Positions 28,501 through 36,575 of a stretch of 64,000 bases of DNA are shown here, in pieces (positions within the stretch are counted from its first letter, which is position 1; each line of letters opens with the position of its first letter). The notes beneath the pieces are model-generated. The model searched no databases and was not told where the DNA came from. It saw only the letters and a program-made list of their open reading frames with translations. Location: NCBI GenBank assembly GCA_964388575.1, contig CAYMAZ010000010.1, positions 32,058 to 96,057 on the forward strand. Direction: 5' to 3'. The position numbers and the translations under genes are program-made. This stretch comes from CAYMAZ01 sp964388575 (lineage in GTDB: Bacteria > Bacteroidota > Bacteroidia > Bacteroidales > DTU049).

Positions 28501-29746
28501 CAATCAGTTACTGAGCAGGGCGGCACTTGTTTTCACGATGGCTGATACTCTGACAGAACTTGAAATGATGATTGCCAATTATTTTCAGAAATTAACAGGT
28601 GCACCAATTTCAATGCTTCTGCTGTACAACAGTAATCTAAAAGAATTTTCACTCAATTATCATTTCTTTCCTGATGAAATTAAACTATTTACTTTCAACA
28701 TGTTCGGCGACAATCCTTTTATGCAGAACATTAAAATTAACGAAAGAATTGAACGAGATATGCTGAATAAGGTTGTGCTCAGGGCTGATCAACTGGAGGA
28801 AATTTTTGAGAACAGCATTCACCCGGATTTGACTGTTGAACTTCGTAAATCTTCTTTAATGCAGGAAATCATTGTTTCAACTCTCCAAAGACAAGGAAAA
28901 CTCATTGGGATGATTGCTTCATTTATGCAAACCAATTCCCATGTCCCTGATGAAATTCTTAAAACATTTTCACAGTTGGCTGGTTTTGCACTCTCAAGAA
29001 AAAGAAGTGAACTTGAGTTGATTGAGGCAAAAGAGAAAGCAGAAATGAGCGATAAAATGAAATCCATATTTCTCGCAAATATTTCTCACGAAGTAAAAAC
29101 TCCAATGAACGCAATTCTAGGATTTACAGAATTGTTGGAAAAACCCATACTGGAACTCCATGAACGTCTTAAGTATACGGAGATAATTTCAAAAGCAGGT
29201 AACCAGCTTCTGGGAATTATTGATGATCTCATTGATCTGGCTAAAATCGAAACAGGACAGATGAAGATCGTATACAACAACTTTGATGTGCATCAACTTC
29301 TGAATAATCTTTATGAAATGATGCAAATCAAATTTGCTGACAAAGGTCTTTCTTTTAAGTTAAATATCCCTTCTGAAAAAGACAATCTTCTGATCGAATC
29401 AGATCCTCTCAGAGTTAAACAAATTCTAATCAACCTGCTGGACAATGCCTTCAAATATACCAATTCCGGTGAAGTAATCTTCGGATATCAATTGGTCGGT
29501 CAGTTAGTTCAGTTCTTTGTAAAGGATACAGGAATCGGAATTTCAGAGTCAGATTCAACAAGGATCTTTGAAAGATTTGTAAAACTTGAAGATGGGCATA
29601 CAGGACGTTTTTCAGGGAAGGGACTGGGTTTGTCAATTTCAAAATCCCTTGCAGAAATGCTTGGCGGACAAATTCATTTGGAATCAGCTGTTCAGCAGGG
29701 ATCCGTGTTCTACCTGAATATTCCGGTAAAACCATTACCCAGGTAA
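25502..29746 (+). CDS. Soluble multi-PAS/GAF histidine kinase (orphan)
   Basis: A 1414-residue kinase without signal peptide or membrane segments. About eight PAS-type sensor domains follow one another, starting near residues 10 (weak), 113, 242, 378, 490, 614, 740 and 859. Most end in the D-I-T-E-R-K type linker (DITERKK, NITERKK, DVTQRKN). A GAF-like domain starts near 993. The HisKA domain has its phospho-acceptor His at about 1195 (NISHEVKTPMN). The HATPase domain (about 1298-1414) has NLLDNAFKYT, DTGIGISES and GKGLGLSIS. There is no receiver domain and no response regulator beside it, so the partner is elsewhere. A start at the second Met (12 codons in) is possible. Ligands cannot be predicted. 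Confidence 0.92.
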   Translation: MTYQGFIILKMILQPQTDFKFLELNQIVSEILNIRISDIQGKHYSMIQHQFPYVDDLVSMIRNNKEKEKIYNSFSAHGKMFEMRFSHVGNEMLHVLIKPFDSQIIFPSGMNSPLDLFNSVFEHTIDACFLIFNRVIIGCNNSSVRMMKAKSAADILGKMPHEISPEFQECKTSSAEKSQQMMNIARDKGSHIFEWIHRKFDNELFYAEVSLTYFKNADKDSFLTIIRDISEKKQNQKELIEREKLYRMLAENSNDVIWLMNTKMETIYMSPTIYKQLGYTAEEYLSITLDKRLPPHSYDLVKSAFNREFQLASKNTQHNSFTLEIQHLHKNGNLIWGEMNLSFIRNKENQIIEILGVTRNIDERKKISDQLVLEKERYRAILDAYDGYLYICSKNNVIEYMNQNLIEKVGYNAIGENSNEVLRVLSEHNDWSVRNDILNGETHKNEIHNKDHWYVVNSTPIYKPDGSVSQHTMIQDITESKIREIALEEREQQFRTLSEASPMAVFIYQGDMFKYVNPALEKLTKYSKNDLFKMNFFDLVHDDFKELVKSRGLQRQKGIELPKRYEFKILDKENNEIWIDFNGTYIDFEGSGAALGTAYNITERKKAEELLRISEEKYRMLVQNQTDLIIKLNVDGIIEYVSFSYCQTIGKTEDELLGKSFKPEIHEEDFVNAKSEFDKLHDTPFVTYVEARMMTVSGWKWFAWSGKAIVDEHNRIQSVIGVGRDITERKKVILKLSESEERFRSLVELAVDGIVIGDQNGIITDVNYRFLEITQKEFSDVVGKHMEVLFDKNVLKSRPLRFDLLAKGKTLIAEREIKLANGQNIYVEMHSKRMPNGTYQAFFRDVTQRKNEQIILKEQNRFLETLIGNLPGIVYRCKNDRNWSMEFLSGQFLELTGYHPDDFIMNKIKSFNNIIREDFRESLWGKWQESIKNHEVLSEEYVIITEDGTEKWVYEQGTGVYNDNHELIALEGFIMDITDRKLAEDALIKSQFNYKMLAGYNQLLSRAALVFTMADTLTELEMMIANYFQKLTGAPISMLLLYNSNLKEFSLNYHFFPDEIKLFTFNMFGDNPFMQNIKINERIERDMLNKVVLRADQLEEIFENSIHPDLTVELRKSSLMQEIIVSTLQRQGKLIGMIASFMQTNSHVPDEILKTFSQLAGFALSRKRSELELIEAKEKAEMSDKMKSIFLANISHEVKTPMNAILGFTELLEKPILELHERLKYTEIISKAGNQLLGIIDDLIDLAKIETGQMKIVYNNFDVHQLLNNLYEMMQIKFADKGLSFKLNIPSEKDNLLIESDPLRVKQILINLLDNAFKYTNSGEVIFGYQLVGQLVQFFVKDTGIGISESDSTRIFERFVKLEDGHTGRFSGKGLGLSISKSLAEMLGGQIHLESAVQQGSVFYLNIPVKPLPR

Positions 29747-29749
29747 CAA

Positions 29750-29959
29750 TTATTTTTCTGCATTTTCTTCTAACAAGGTCTTCAGACAATCGTAACACAA
29801 ACATCCTGAATAATTTTTACGGATGTATTCTTCCAGTTCCCATGATAATTGTATCGTTTTACATTTGCAAGATTCAATATTTCGTTCAAAACATCGAAAA
29901 GATTTCTTGCAACGTGGGCAAGTTTTGATGACAAATGTTTTCTTTTTATGCTCTGACAA
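29750..29959 (-). CDS. Small cysteine-rich CWC-type zinc-binding protein
   Basis: A 69-residue protein with eight cysteines (C14, C17, C23, C31, C33, C53, C55, C58) in the pattern CPRCKKSFRC, CKC, GCLCYDCL. This fits the cysteine-rich CWC family, with Lys in place of the usual Trp of the CWC triplet. Likely binds zinc; function unknown. It begins 1 nt after the exonuclease stop, so the two are translated from one message. Its stop lies 3 nt from that of the convergent PAS kinase gene. Confidence 0.75.
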   Translation of the reverse strand: MSEHKKKTFVIKTCPRCKKSFRCFERNIESCKCKTIQLSWELEEYIRKNYSGCLCYDCLKTLLEENAEK

Positions 29960-29960
29960 A

Positions 29961-30494
29961 TCAGTCTTCCTTTATGGTAAAATTGTTTACAAATGTATTT
30001 TGCCTGACTTCCATTATTTTCCTGAGAAGTTCTACCGTTGCAAGCACATCTCCCAATGCCCTGTGACGACTAATATTTTCAATGTTCAGATCGCGACATA
30101 AATTGCCAAGTCCGTGTGATTTTAGATGAGGAAATGTTTTCCGTGACTCATGCAGTGTGCATAATCTTGGCATTTTGAAATTAAAACCCAATTCCTTATA
30201 TTCCTGTTTAATATAACTGTAATCAAATGGTGCATTATGGGCAACAAATATATGACCCGCTGTAATCTCGACAAACTTTTTTGCAATCTGATAAAAATGG
30301 GGAGCATTCCTGAGCATCTCATTATCTATCCCGGTTAATCCTGTGATAAAAGGTGGAACATAACAACCCGGATTGATTAAAGTAGAATACGTATCAATGA
30401 TACTGTTTCCGTCAAAGATGGCAACAGCCAGTTCAATTATTTTGCCGGTTTTATAGTTTCCTCCAGTTGTCTCGATATCAATAACTGCATACAT
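29961..30494 (-). CDS. DnaQ-type 3'-5' exonuclease (DEDDh)
   Basis: A 177-residue exonuclease domain protein. Catalytic acids: D and E in VIDIETTGG, D in AHNAPFDYSYI, and the final H and D in SRHRALGDVLAT, giving the DEDDh type found in the DNA polymerase III epsilon subunit and PolC. It is a stand-alone domain; whether it proofreads or processes RNA/DNA ends cannot be told. Co-transcribed with the CWC protein. It diverges from tRNA-Pro. Confidence 0.88.
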   Translation of the reverse strand: MYAVIDIETTGGNYKTGKIIELAVAIFDGNSIIDTYSTLINPGCYVPPFITGLTGIDNEMLRNAPHFYQIAKKFVEITAGHIFVAHNAPFDYSYIKQEYKELGFNFKMPRLCTLHESRKTFPHLKSHGLGNLCRDLNIENISRHRALGDVLATVELLRKIMEVRQNTFVNNFTIKED

Positions 30495-30511
30495 ATTTTC
30501 AAAATTCCTTG

Positions 30512-30519
30512 CAAAAATA
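30512..30519 (-). promoter_or_regulatory. Candidate -7 element for the exonuclease gene
   Basis: The minus strand reads TATTTTTG, 17 nt before the ATG at 30494. It is divergent from the tRNA-Pro promoter candidate. Confidence 0.4.
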
Positions 30520-30527
30520 AATATTTC

Positions 30528-30556
30528 TTGTTCATTAAATATTTTTTTTAATTTTG
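30528..30556 (+). promoter_or_regulatory. tRNA-Pro promoter, TTG-N18-TAATTTTG
   Basis: TTG (30528-30530), then 18 nt, then TAATTTTG (30549-30556). The tRNA begins 8 nt later, so transcription would start very near the mature 5' end. Confidence 0.5.
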
Positions 30557-30564
30557 CATGTTCA

Positions 30565-30638
30565 CGGGGTGTAGCGCAGTTGGCTAGCGCGCCACGTTCG
30601 GGACGTGGAGGCCGGAGGTTCGAGTCCTCTCACCCCGA
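30565..30638 (+). tRNA. tRNA-Pro (anticodon CGG)
   Basis: A 74-nt cloverleaf. Acceptor stem CGGGGTG pairs with CACCCCG, followed by discriminator A. Anticodon stem CCACG/CGTGG encloses the loop TTCGGGA, anticodon CGG, reading CCG. T-arm GGAGG/CCTCT has loop TTCGAGT. The CCA end is not encoded. Confidence 0.95.
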
Positions 30639-30648
30639 CAAAATGCAG

Positions 30649-30701
30649 AATGAGAAACAAAATGAAAATGAAGATATAAGTTCAATGTTTTGTTTCTCAT
30701 T
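30649..30701 (+). terminator. Hairpin after tRNA-Pro, possible terminator
   Basis: A perfect 14-bp inverted repeat (30649-30662 with 30688-30701, AATGAGAAACAAAA) with a 25-nt loop, followed by a T-rich stretch. The stem is AT-rich and the loop long, so termination is possible but not certain. Confidence 0.45.
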
Positions 30702-30804
30702 TTGTATTTTTCTTTATTCTCAATTATTGAAAATTTTGAAAAATTGTTTATTCAGAAATCCGAAAGCAAATCCCAAACCAAAGAAATGGTTTTGACAATT
30801 TTAT

Positions 30805-30812
30805 TAACTTTG
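30805..30812 (+). promoter_or_regulatory. Candidate -7 element for gltX
   Basis: TAACTTTG, 22 nt before the gltX ATG. A TTTG at 30791 is only 10 nt upstream, too close for the usual -33 spacing. Confidence 0.4.
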
Positions 30813-30834
30813 AAAACTTTTTAATTTAATAATT

Positions 30835-32334
30835 ATGGTTCGTGTCCGCTTTGCTCCAAGTCCCACAGGACCCCTACATATCGGGGGTGTAAGAACTGCT
30901 TTGTTTAATTTTTTGTTTGCACGTAAACATAACGGCAAATTTATTCTTCGTATTGAGGATACAGATCAGCAACGTTTTGTTCAGGGAGCTGAAGAATATA
31001 TTATAGATGCGTTAAACTGGTGTGGCCTGCACTTTGACGAAGGTCCGCATACAGGAGGTCCCTTCGGGCCTTACAGACAATCTGAACGTAAAGAAATTTA
31101 CACAAAATTTGCCCAACAACTTATCGATAATCATCATGCATACTACGCTTTTGACAAAACTGAAGAACTTGAAGAACTAAGAAAACAAAATCCGAATTTT
31201 CAATATGACCGTTCTTCCCGCTTACAACTCAAAAACAGTCTGTCTATGCAGGAAAAAGAGGTCAATACACTCATCAGCGCAGGTCATCCCTATGTGATCA
31301 GAATTAAAATCCCAGAAAACATACCAATTGTGGTTGATGATATAATTCGTGGTCGTATTGTGTTTGACTCCAATCTTCTCGATGACAAAGTTATTTTCAA
31401 ATCCGACGGACTACCTACATATCATCTTGCAAATATTGTTGACGACCACCTGATGGAAATCACACATGTAATCAGAGGTGAAGAATGGCTACCTTCGGCA
31501 CCCCTGCATGTTTTACTTTACGAATTACTTGACTGGAAACATCCTGAATTTGCACACCTTCCCCTTATTCTGAAACCGCAGGGCAATGGAAAACTCAGCA
31601 AAAGGGATGGAGACAAATTCGGATTCCCTGTCTTTCCATGCAACTGGGTTGATCCTGCAACCAAAGAAACTTCAATCGGTTACCGTGAATGGGGATTTCT
31701 TCCCGATGCCTTTGTAAATATGCTTGCTCTTCTTGGGTGGAATCCAGGTACTGTTCAGGAAATATTTTCATTCAATGAGCTATTTGAGCAGTTTTCCCTT
31801 GATAAAGTTCAAAAATCAGGTGCAAAGTTCGATCCTGAAAAAATAAAATGGGTTAACCACCAATACATCCTGAATGCTGATTTATCCAGATATCTTACCA
31901 GTTTCAGAGATGCCATTTCAGAACATGGTATCAAGACAGATGATGCTTATATTCTGAAAGTTCTGGAGCATACAAAAGACAGAATGAATCTACTTACTGA
32001 ATTCTGGCAACACGCTTTTTACTTTTTCACTGAGCCAGAATCATATAATGAAGAAATTATTAAAAAACACCTCACAACTGAAACCACCGGATGGTTAAAA
32101 TTAGTTACTGATGTCTTGTCAGATTTGACACAATGGACCCCCGGCAATATTGATTCTGCCATTAAACAATTTCTGCAAGACCAGAACATTCCGGCGGGAA
32201 AAGTGTTTAATATGCTGCGGGTATCCCTAACAGGCACAAACCAGGGTGTTGGTATTTCGGAAATTCTCTATGTGCTTGGCAAAGAAAATTCAATGCAAAG
32301 AATTGAAAAACTTTGCAGGCATCTCGGAAATTAA
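30835..32334 (+). CDS. gltX: Glutamyl-tRNA synthetase
   Basis: A 499-residue class I synthetase for tRNA-Glu. Signatures: RFAPSPTGPLHIGGVRT (HIGH motif) at the start, LRIEDTDQQRF, and the KMSKS equivalent KLSKRDGDKFG. Full length with the C-terminal anticodon-binding helices. Whether it also charges tRNA-Gln cannot be decided from sequence alone. Its stop codon shares the tetranucleotide TTAA (32331-32334) with the stop of the convergent protease gene. Confidence 0.97.
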   Translation: MVRVRFAPSPTGPLHIGGVRTALFNFLFARKHNGKFILRIEDTDQQRFVQGAEEYIIDALNWCGLHFDEGPHTGGPFGPYRQSERKEIYTKFAQQLIDNHHAYYAFDKTEELEELRKQNPNFQYDRSSRLQLKNSLSMQEKEVNTLISAGHPYVIRIKIPENIPIVVDDIIRGRIVFDSNLLDDKVIFKSDGLPTYHLANIVDDHLMEITHVIRGEEWLPSAPLHVLLYELLDWKHPEFAHLPLILKPQGNGKLSKRDGDKFGFPVFPCNWVDPATKETSIGYREWGFLPDAFVNMLALLGWNPGTVQEIFSFNELFEQFSLDKVQKSGAKFDPEKIKWVNHQYILNADLSRYLTSFRDAISEHGIKTDDAYILKVLEHTKDRMNLLTEFWQHAFYFFTEPESYNEEIIKKHLTTETTGWLKLVTDVLSDLTQWTPGNIDSAIKQFLQDQNIPAGKVFNMLRVSLTGTNQGVGISEILYVLGKENSMQRIEKLCRHLGN

Positions 32335-34073
32335 TGTCTGATTACAATTTTTTCAGAAACCGCAGGCATTGAGTTCCCGGTTATTTCAACCAAATACATG
32401 CCATTTGCAAATTTGGAAACATCTTTATCAATCCTGCCTTTTACAATTGTCTCAGTTGAAGATTGAATTTGCTTTCCGTTAACATCAATGAAATTAAGTA
32501 ATACCTCTCCTGAGTAGTCATTGTCAATCTGTATAATGATTGTTTCTGAAGCAGGATTTGGAGTTATCTGAACATTTACAGATTGGGGTTCCTGAATATC
32601 TGTAGCCCATATGGAATACTCTGCTTCAAAGCCTGAAGCAGCATTCAGTTCGTCTGAGAAAAACCAAACAAACATGCTTCCACCATTGACAACAATCGGA
32701 TCTGCAGGGACATTAAAACCTGAAATATCAGCGATGAGCCAGCCGTTTTCTGAATCACCCTCAAAAACAAGAATTCTGTCAGATCCGGGTTCCGTGTTCA
32801 GAGAATTGAATGTGAGCAGAATTGCGCCTGCATTATCAGGTTGTATCAGCCATTGACAGCTGGAGTTATTTGCATATCTTTTGTCATGACTTCCGTCTGA
32901 AACGATTCCACTTGGAGCTGTCAGCACTGTATATGAATTACAATATTGCGGACCTGTATATTTTGGTTCTACGCCAAAAGTAGCTGCCTGATCCTGAGCA
33001 AAACCCGCAACATTTGAGAGTGAATAAAAACCATTTGCAGATCCTCCCCACCCGAGATTAAAATGAAAAAGTGAGCCCTGATATCCGTCACAAACAAAAG
33101 CATGTCCTCCCCCACCATAACCACGATATAACAGTGGTCTGCCGGAATGTAATTCAACTTTCAGAATTTCTGCCCAAAGGGTATTTGTAAAATAATCTTT
33201 TTCCATCTGAATTGCATAATCAGCATATTTAAAAAATTCCACCAGCGCAGTTCCTGCCCTGTATGAATTGGCTCCGGAACCATCCCAACTGTAATCCATA
33301 TTAACTGAAATACCACAATGAAGTAACAATCTTGCAACTTCATAGTTGTCAGTCTGATCGTTCAATGCAGATTGCATATTGTCCCAATCATAAACAGCAT
33401 CAGCAAAATTGGCATTCAGTGTTCCATATCCGCCCTGTGTTAAGTAAACATTATTTCCCTGCCCCTGCGGTGGCCAGTTGTGATACTTCATCACCTGACC
33501 CATAGCAGTTGCAACACATCCAGCCCACACTCTTCCACATGGCCCCTGAATATCTTCAGGACAAAAATCATTATAATAACAACCCTGATTCCATGTTGTT
33601 TGCAGAATTGGAGAAAGATTTTTTAGATCGGCACCAGTTTTATCAAATGATTCTGATGAATATTTTATCCATTCCTGCTCAATTTCTTGTGATGCTTTTA
33701 AGGTGTTGGTTCTGGCATATTCAATTTGAGCAACAAATTCATCAAGCATATCACGAAAAACAGGGACATTCAATGCCTCATCATACCCGGACTCAAATGA
33801 ATATCCAAATACCGGATATGCAGCATATTCTGCAGAGACGATGATATATCCAAAGCGGTCTGAACATACATACGTGTATAGAGCAGGCTCATCTTCGTGG
33901 TATAATATTATCGGTTGTGCCTCAAAAGAAAAATTTGTCAACCCTGTTTCAACAAACAATCGCTCTGCATAAAAATTTTGTGCTATTATGTTGGCCTTTT
34001 CCTGTTTTACAACCTGTGCATACGACAGCATCGTCAGATTTACAAAAACAAGGAAATAAAGTAATCTTTTCAT
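32331..34073 (-). CDS. Secreted C10 (streptopain-like) cysteine protease with CUB and T9SS domains
   Basis: I chose ATG 34073 because it opens a signal peptide (MKRLLYFLVFVNLTMLSYAQ); the open frame extends to 34178 without one. The 580-residue product has a pro-peptide resembling the Spi inhibitor domain (about 21-130). The C10 peptidase core has catalytic Cys in WAGCVATAMGQVMKYH and His in GGGHAFVCDGY, with GWGG later in the fold. A CUB-like domain lies at about 380-490 (NSSCQWLIQP, GSDRILVFEG), and a T9SS type A sorting domain occupies the last 80 residues (ITPNPASETI, ending KIVIRH). It would be exported through the outer membrane and activated by pro-peptide removal. Related proteins include periodontain and interpain A. 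Confidence 0.9.
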   Translation of the reverse strand: MKRLLYFLVFVNLTMLSYAQVVKQEKANIIAQNFYAERLFVETGLTNFSFEAQPIILYHEDEPALYTYVCSDRFGYIIVSAEYAAYPVFGYSFESGYDEALNVPVFRDMLDEFVAQIEYARTNTLKASQEIEQEWIKYSSESFDKTGADLKNLSPILQTTWNQGCYYNDFCPEDIQGPCGRVWAGCVATAMGQVMKYHNWPPQGQGNNVYLTQGGYGTLNANFADAVYDWDNMQSALNDQTDNYEVARLLLHCGISVNMDYSWDGSGANSYRAGTALVEFFKYADYAIQMEKDYFTNTLWAEILKVELHSGRPLLYRGYGGGGHAFVCDGYQGSLFHFNLGWGGSANGFYSLSNVAGFAQDQAATFGVEPKYTGPQYCNSYTVLTAPSGIVSDGSHDKRYANNSSCQWLIQPDNAGAILLTFNSLNTEPGSDRILVFEGDSENGWLIADISGFNVPADPIVVNGGSMFVWFFSDELNAASGFEAEYSIWATDIQEPQSVNVQITPNPASETIIIQIDNDYSGEVLLNFIDVNGKQIQSSTETIVKGRIDKDVSKFANGMYLVEITGNSMPAVSEKIVIRH

Positions 34074-34095
34074 ATTTTTTAATTTTTGGATGTTG

Positions 34096-34103
34096 CAAAA
34101 ATA
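34096..34103 (-). promoter_or_regulatory. Candidate -7 element for the C10 protease gene
   Basis: The minus strand reads TATTTTTG, 22 nt before the chosen ATG at 34073. Its position supports that start over the upstream ATG at 34178. Confidence 0.45.
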
Positions 34104-34179
34104 GTGTTTTTTAATTATTTCTGATAACATTTGATCATCTATATTGTTGATCTGAAGGTTTGGAGCATATGATTGCAAT

Positions 34180-34836
34180 CTATGTTTCAGAATTGTTTTG
34201 TGTCCGTTTGTTAAACTGATTCATTGAAGTATCAATTCCTGAAAGCACAAATGTTTCACAGGCCCCAGTCACATCACTGATGATTTGGGCGAGGAATTTT
34301 TTCTGAACTTCATCCCATTCGCCTAAAACATAATCAGACTGATAGCCTCTGACAAATTCATTTCCAATACCTACACGAATACGGGCAAACTCTGAATTTC
34401 CCAACACATCAATAATATTTTGTAATCCGTTATGCCCTCCGGCTCCACCCTTCTTGCGGATCCTGATCTGACCAAAGGGAAGTGCAATGTCATCAGCAAT
34501 GACGATCATATTTGCAGGGGCAATTTTTTCAACAATTAAATAATGTACAACTGCTTTTCCACTCAGATTCATGAAAGTGGATGGTTTAAGAATAACAAGA
34601 TTTTTATTCTTAATCTTTACCCTGCTTGTAAATCCGTAGCGACCGTCTGAAAACTGACCATGATATCTGGCTGAAAGTTCATCAGCACATAAAAAGCCGG
34701 CATTATGTCTGGTTTGAAGATATTTCTCTCCAATGTTACCCAATCCGACAATCAGAAATTTTTTTTCTGCAAACATGTTCTGCTCTTTTTGTGAATCAGA
34801 AAAAAATATTTTTAATTTTTTTAATAAGCTCATCAT
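34180..34836 (-). CDS. pth: Peptidyl-tRNA hydrolase
   Basis: A 218-residue enzyme that frees tRNAs from stalled peptidyl-tRNA. Core motifs: FLIVGLGNIGEKYLQTRHNAGF with the catalytic His, LKPSTFMNLSGKAV, DDIALPFG with the catalytic Asp, and GGAGGHNGLQ. The first 20 residues (lysine-rich, MMSLLKKLKIFF) precede the usual start; a start at the later Met (MFAEKK) would give the common ~190-residue form. Encoded after rplY on the same strand, but a strong terminator lies between them. Confidence 0.95.
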   Translation of the reverse strand: MMSLLKKLKIFFSDSQKEQNMFAEKKFLIVGLGNIGEKYLQTRHNAGFLCADELSARYHGQFSDGRYGFTSRVKIKNKNLVILKPSTFMNLSGKAVVHYLIVEKIAPANMIVIADDIALPFGQIRIRKKGGAGGHNGLQNIIDVLGNSEFARIRVGIGNEFVRGYQSDYVLGEWDEVQKKFLAQIISDVTGACETFVLSGIDTSMNQFNKRTQNNSET

Positions 34837-34851
34837 GAAATAGGTTCACTG

Positions 34852-34859
34852 CAAAAATA
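34852..34859 (-). promoter_or_regulatory. Candidate -7 element for pth
   Basis: The minus strand reads TATTTTTG, 15 nt before the ATG at 34836, just past the rplY terminator. Confidence 0.4.
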
Positions 34860-34890
34860 CATGTTCTCTTTGAATTTACGATTGAAAATA

Positions 34891-34922
34891 AAAAAACCCG
34901 TTCCTTTCAGAACGGGTTTTTT
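34891..34922 (-). terminator. Rho-independent terminator of prs-rplY
   Basis: A 13-bp perfect stem (34891-34903 with 34910-34922) around a 6-nt loop, GC-rich core ACCCGTTC and flanking A/T runs, beginning 16 nt beyond the rplY stop. Confidence 0.9.
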
Positions 34923-34938
34923 ATATCAATTTAAAATT

Positions 34939-35547
34939 TTACTCATCAATTGCAGGTGTTTCTTCAGATACTTCTGATTCTTCAGCATCTGCAGCAACAT
35001 CAGAGCCTCTTGCCTTCATAATCATTACCAAAACGGTATTTTCGTTCAGGAGAATGTCATATTTATCAGATTTTATCTGAGACGCTTTGATTTTGTCACC
35101 AATATTGAGTTTGTCGATGTTTAAAACAATTTCCTGAGGCATGTTGTCAGGCATAGCTTTAACAGGAATTTTTCTGAGTTTAAGAGCCAGTTTTCCCCCT
35201 TTCAAAACGCCCGGGGAAGTTCCTTCAAGTCGCAACGGGATATTAAGTTTTACAGGTTTTCCGTCAGTCATTTCCATAAAATCTGCATGTAAAATTTTGT
35301 CTGAAACCGGATGATACTGAACATCCTGCAAAATTGTACTATACTTCTTTCCGGCAAGATCCACCTCAACAAAACAAGCTTCAGGTGTAAAAACAATGTC
35401 CTGAAACAATCGCTGGTCAAGTGAAAAATGAATTTGTTCCTTACCGCCGTAAATCACACATGGGACAAGCCCCTGTTTTCTTAATGATTTAGCATCTTTT
35501 TTCCCTACGTTCTCTCTTGGAGAACCGCTCAATGATACTGTTTTCAT
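34939..35547 (-). CDS. rplY: 50S ribosomal protein L25 (long form, with Ctc/TL5 domain)
   Basis: A 202-residue 5S-rRNA-binding protein. The N-terminal L25 domain (about 1-95) carries GSPRENVGKKDAKSLRK and VPCVIYGG. The C-terminal Ctc-type beta domain (about 100-185) carries KPVKLNIPLRLEGTSPGVLKGG. The tail is acidic (EESEVSEETPAIDE). It starts 17 nt after prs, a conserved pairing, and ends before a strong terminator. Confidence 0.95.
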   Translation of the reverse strand: MKTVSLSGSPRENVGKKDAKSLRKQGLVPCVIYGGKEQIHFSLDQRLFQDIVFTPEACFVEVDLAGKKYSTILQDVQYHPVSDKILHADFMEMTDGKPVKLNIPLRLEGTSPGVLKGGKLALKLRKIPVKAMPDNMPQEIVLNIDKLNIGDKIKASQIKSDKYDILLNENTVLVMIMKARGSDVAADAEESEVSEETPAIDE

Positions 35548-35564
35548 AGTTTAATGAATTAATG

Positions 35565-36509
35565 TTAAATAATTGTGTTGATATCAAAATGTGTACTGAT
35601 AGATTCACATCGAATGTTTCGGTGAATGACATCAGCAAATAAATCCGCTGTTGAAAGCACTGTAATTTTGGGAGAAGAACTTTTTATGGGAATTGTGTCA
35701 GTCACAATGATTTCCTGTAATGCAGATTTTTCCAGATTTTCAATTGCATTGGCAGATAGGATGGGATGTGTACACATTGCCCTTACACTGTTTGCTCCTG
35801 ATTCCATAATCAGATCGGCAGCTTTGGAAATGGTGCCAGCAGTATCAATGATGTCATCAAGTAACACAACATCTTTTCCCTTCACATCTCCTATGAGCAT
35901 CATTGTTCCAACCTGATTTGGTTTTTCCCGTTGCTTGTAACAAATAACCAAATCACAATTTAAAAATTTGGCATAGGCATTTGCTCGTTTTGTTCCGCCC
36001 GTATCCGGTGATGCTACAATCAGATTGGGCAGATTCATATTTGTCAGATAAGGCACAAAAATGGTTGAAGCATAAAGGTGATCAACCGGTACATCGAAAA
36101 AGCCCTGTATCTGATCTGAATGTAAATCCATGGTAATCACCCTGTCCACACCTGCAGCACTGAGTAAATTAGCTACAAGCTTTGCCCCGATTGCAACCCT
36201 GGGTTTACTTTTTCTATCCTGTCTTGCAAATCCATAATAGGGAATGACCGCATAAATGTGATGGGCAGAAGCTCTCTTGGCAGCATCAATAAGCAAAAGC
36301 AGCTCAAACAAATTATCAACAGGAGAAAAGGTTGACTGAATAATAAACAATTCAGATCCCCTGACAGTGGTTTCAAATGAAACTTCAAATTCTCCGTCAC
36401 TAAACTTTGTGTATGTTACTTTGCCAAGTTCACTACCATATGATTTGGCAATTTTTGTTGACAGATATTCTGTTGCCTGACCTGAATAAATAAGAACCTT
36501 GGGAATCAT
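35565..36509 (-). CDS. prs: Ribose-phosphate pyrophosphokinase (PRPP synthetase)
   Basis: A 314-residue enzyme making PRPP from ribose 5-phosphate and ATP for nucleotide, His and Trp synthesis. Signatures: IQSTFSPVDNLFELLLLID, ATP-binding YGFARQDRKSKPR, the flexible and PRPP-binding loops MDLHSDQIQGFFD, and VLLDDIIDTAGTI. Normal length. Transcribed with rplY from a -7-type promoter 19 nt upstream. Confidence 0.97.
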   Translation of the reverse strand: MIPKVLIYSGQATEYLSTKIAKSYGSELGKVTYTKFSDGEFEVSFETTVRGSELFIIQSTFSPVDNLFELLLLIDAAKRASAHHIYAVIPYYGFARQDRKSKPRVAIGAKLVANLLSAAGVDRVITMDLHSDQIQGFFDVPVDHLYASTIFVPYLTNMNLPNLIVASPDTGGTKRANAYAKFLNCDLVICYKQREKPNQVGTMMLIGDVKGKDVVLLDDIIDTAGTISKAADLIMESGANSVRAMCTHPILSANAIENLEKSALQEIIVTDTIPIKSSSPKITVLSTADLFADVIHRNIRCESISTHFDINTII

Positions 36510-36527
36510 AACCGTTCAAATTTTTTG

Positions 36528-36535
36528 CAAAAGTA
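36528..36535 (-). promoter_or_regulatory. Candidate -7 element for prs-rplY
   Basis: The minus strand reads TACTTTTG, 19 nt before the prs ATG at 36509. No -33 match. Confidence 0.45.
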
Positions 36536-36575
36536 AATAAAATTATTCAGAAAACTGTTTGGGAAATCTGCCTTG

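Noticed and set aside
30580..30795. 71-residue frame starting inside tRNA-Pro
   Set aside because: It reads through the tRNA and the downstream hairpin, so it is not a gene.
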